From the NCBI GenBank assembly GCA_022827245.1, contig JAJDTI010000137.1, positions 1 to 32,642 on the forward strand: a stretch of DNA of 32,642 nt, given 5' to 3'. Numbering within the stretch: position 1 is the first letter of the stretch; each line of letters begins with the position of its first letter. The notes below the pieces were generated by a model. The model was given only the letters and a program-made list of their open reading frames with translations, did no database searches and was not told the origin of the DNA. Shown one piece after another: positions 30,922 to 32,642 of this stretch. The DNA is from Pseudomonadales bacterium. GTDB lineage: Bacteria; Pseudomonadota; Gammaproteobacteria; Pseudomonadales; Azotimanducaceae. The position numbers were made by a program, and so were the translations under genes.

Positions 30922-31725
30922 CTACGCTCCTTCGAGAGACTCCATGATCAGCCTGCGAACGTCGTCCGGGCGATCCAGATTGGTGAAGTGGCCTGCTTCC
31001 GGTACCGTCCGAAGTCGAAAGTGATCGCAGGCGGAAAGCGCATCGAGGGTCGACGGGAGCTGTCTGTTTATCGATTTGTCGAGTCCGCCCTGTATCAGCA
31101 GAATCGGTTTCCCCCAGTTCCGCGCCACCTCCCTGTAGTCGTACCTGCAGATGCCGTATCCGATGCAACGTCCCGCCATAACCGGGTAACCCTCGAACAT
31201 CTCCTGAACGATCGAGCTCGCTTCATCGACGCCGGTCGCGTTCCTGGCAACGAAAGCGGGTAGCCGTTTCGGTCCCAGGATCCGATTCATCCAGTACTGC
31301 ATCGACACCGTCAGCTTCGGCAGACTCAGGTGATAGGTCGTCCCGAAACTGGTGAATGACAGAATCCGTTGCGGATGCGAACGGATGGCCTCCAGACCGA
31401 TGACCCCTCCCAGCGAGTTGCCGACGTAGTGGGCCTGCGGGACGTTCAGATGGTCGAGCAACGCGATGAAGTCCTCGGCTAGCACCCGCAGCGTGAACGC
31501 CGAGGATTCGAGAATGTCCGGCGGGGTCGACTCGCCGAAGCCCCTCAGGTCGAACGTGATCGCGCGGTATCCCCGTTCGGCGAAGTACCTCGCATCCGCG
31601 GCGTATCCGAGCTGCGTGCCGCCGAGGCCCGGGCAGAAACAAAGGGGGTTGTCGGACGCCGGCCCATACACCGTGTAGCCGATGCGCGCGCCTCCCGAGG
31701 CGGCCACGTGACCATGCTGTTCCAC
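30922..31725 (-). CDS. Alpha/beta hydrolase with canonical triad
   Basis: 267 aa from GTG at 31725, preceded by GAGGGA with 6-7-base spacing; the longer open frame from 31953 runs into the divergent gene and has no family sequence. The fold is clear: IGYTVYGPASDNPLCFCPGL, RAITFDLRGFGESTP and FTLRVLAEDFIALLDHLNVP. The nucleophile elbow is GNSLGG, the acid lies in LLIQGGLDKSI, and the histidine in EAGHFTNLDRPDDV. It resembles the broad group of haloalkane dehalogenase, esterase and C-C hydrolase proteins; the substrate is unknown. It is convergent with the sulfotransferase gene (14-base gap) and divergent from the DUF1214-like gene (108-base gap). Confidence 0.88.
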   Translation of the reverse strand: MEQHGHVAASGGARIGYTVYGPASDNPLCFCPGLGGTQLGYAADARYFAERGYRAITFDLRGFGESTPPDILESSAFTLRVLAEDFIALLDHLNVPQAHYVGNSLGGVIGLEAIRSHPQRILSFTSFGTTYHLSLPKLTVSMQYWMNRILGPKRLPAFVARNATGVDEASSIVQEMFEGYPVMAGRCIGYGICRYDYREVARNWGKPILLIQGGLDKSINRQLPSTLDALSACDHFRLRTVPEAGHFTNLDRPDDVRRLIMESLEGA

Positions 31726-31833
31726 GCTGGTTCCCTCGGAAGCGACATCCCCGAGGGTACTACGGCCCGGTTCGCGTTCGCTGCGGGGCGCTATGCAAGA
31801 ATGGAGCATGGCCGGGACGCCAGGAGCGAGACC

Positions 31834-32642
31834 ATGATGGACAGCCGGGCCGCCCTCGACGAGTTCCTGGACGTGATCCGCGATGCGGACCAGACGTTCC
31901 TGAACCCGGAGAAGGGCCTCGACGAGCAGGCCAAGGTGGACGGCTACCAGCATCTATTCCACCTGATGCAGGCCGCCGTGGACTTCTACCTGCACAACGA
32001 CCCGCTCCGGCCCCAGTTCATGCTGCTGGCCGACCGCAACCGCAGGCTCTACGGCGACAACGTGGACGCCGTCTACTACTTCTCGCAGGTCCGGGGCGAC
32101 CAGGAGTACGTCATCCGGGGCCAGCGCTTCGACAGTTGCTACCTGAGCTTCTGCCTGTACGGCGGCGACCCGCACGGCGAGCTGGCCGACCGCGTCTCGC
32201 TGAACGTCAACCACCGCGACATCGCGTTCGAGGCGGACGGCTCGTTCGAGATCAGGCTGACCCCGAACCCACAGGGTCCGAACGAGTTCAGGATCGACGC
32301 CGACTCCGTGACCCTCTTCACCCGCGAGTACTTCTTCGACCGGCCCAACTCCCGGGAGAGCGTCCTCGAGATCGCCAACGTGTCTCCACAGCCTCCCCAG
32401 TTGCCACTGACCGACGCACAGCTCGCCCGGCGGATCCGCACGATGGCGATGTTCTTCCGCTGCACGACCTGGATCGCGCCGCTGCCGGTGGAGTTTCCCA
32501 TCAACGAGTTCCTGCCGCCGTTCGAGTTCGACGCCGAGCAGGGCGGCTGGGGCACCGTCGACAACGTCTACTGCTTCTGCCGCTTCCGGCTGCGCGAGGA
32601 CCAGTACATGCGCATCCGCTTCCGGTCGCCCGAGGCGTGCTA
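31834..32642 (+). CDS. DUF1214-like protein, 5' part (cut by window end)
   Basis: From ATG at 31834 (GGAG 7 bases upstream, ATGATG start) the frame is open for 269 codons to the window end. The sequence includes FYLHNDPLRPQFMLLADRNR, LYGDNVDAVYYFSQVRGDQE and YVIRGQRFDSCYLSFCLYGG, followed by FEIRLTPNPQGPNEF and SVTLFTREYFFDR. DN-x-D-x-x-Y-y-x-x-V-RGDxxYxIRG, a strand series and then a motif around the R-E/Q-Y-F-F-D-R stretch are typical of proteins annotated with DUF1214. They are of unknown function and often found in mycobacteria and in marine proteobacteria near lipid and steroid genes. No signal peptide is seen. The start site is well supported; the family call rests on recalled patterns. 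Confidence 0.72.
   Translation, partial: MMDSRAALDEFLDVIRDADQTFLNPEKGLDEQAKVDGYQHLFHLMQAAVDFYLHNDPLRPQFMLLADRNRRLYGDNVDAVYYFSQVRGDQEYVIRGQRFDSCYLSFCLYGGDPHGELADRVSLNVNHRDIAFEADGSFEIRLTPNPQGPNEFRIDADSVTLFTREYFFDRPNSRESVLEIANVSPQPPQLPLTDAQLARRIRTMAMFFRCTTWIAPLPVEFPINEFLPPFEFDAEQGGWGTVDNVYCFCRFRLREDQYMRIRFRSPEAC

Noticed and set aside
29402-31168. 588-aa minus-strand frame opposite SCP2 and the sulfotransferase
   Set aside because: Shadow of two recognisable genes; composition typical of antisense frames.

Overview
This is a high-GC (most coding stretches near 70% GC), gene-dense bacterial chromosome segment. It most likely comes from a gammaproteobacterium, possibly an uncultured or environmental one. 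The best lineage evidence is the overlapping mutY-yggX pair (20449-21854), a typical gammaproteobacterial arrangement. The YcaQ-type glycosylase, 1-Cys peroxiredoxin and CnoX-type thioredoxin fit this placement. No rRNA, tRNA, CRISPR array, insertion sequence or prophage gene was recognised. Taxonomy is inferred from gene content only.

Layout. Positions 1-2780 (mostly minus): the start of a Uma2-like nuclease gene cut by the window edge; a 606-aa fusion of an ECF-type sigma factor to an Eis-like acetyltransferase with an SCP2-like tail; a 42-aa membrane peptide upstream of it; and a doubtful coiled-coil ORF. Positions 2778-5879 (minus): an operon of secreted esterase, YcaQ-like DNA glycosylase and two-domain sulfurtransferase. 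Positions 6002-9134 (plus): gamma-glutamyltransferase, an SDR oxidoreductase, and Hsp20 followed by a strong terminator. Positions 9286-12138 form a mosaic accessory zone: a DUF1772 membrane protein and a lipoprotein (minus), a decayed PPOX-family fragment, and a cytochrome P450 of clearly lower GC (plus). Positions 12221-16376 (minus): oppD-oppF, a Uma2 nuclease, then hisB-hisA. Positions 16514-19979 (plus): oppA-oppB-oppC, divergent from oppDF. Positions 19995-20393 (minus): a hypothetical protein divergent from mutY.

Positions 20449-24554 (plus): mutY-yggX, a Cys-for-Ser alpha/beta hydrolase, a small cysteine-bearing lipoprotein, 1-Cys peroxiredoxin, and CnoX without a CXXC motif. This group has an oxidative-stress flavour (repair of oxidised guanine, iron/Fe-S protection, peroxide removal, chaperone-redoxin). 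A 299-bp intergenic region (24555-24853) with DnaA-box-like 9-mers and an inverted repeat precedes a glutamine-synthetase-like ligase overlapped by a class I glutamine amidotransferase, a pair reminiscent of gamma-glutamyl-polyamine catabolism. A PspC protein lies convergent to it. Positions 27656-30907 (plus): an operon of acyl-CoA ligase, stand-alone SCP2 carrier and PAPS-type sulfotransferase. The window ends with another alpha/beta hydrolase (minus) and the start of a DUF1214-like protein (plus).

The observations most worth a second look are the sigma-acetyltransferase-SCP2 fusion, candidate leaderless GTG-start genes (hisB, mutY, the 19995 gene), the ligase-SCP2-sulfotransferase operon, the DnaA-box cluster at 24594-24792, the noncanonical Cys hydrolase, and the foreign-looking P450. 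I did not find a clearly new defence or mobile system.
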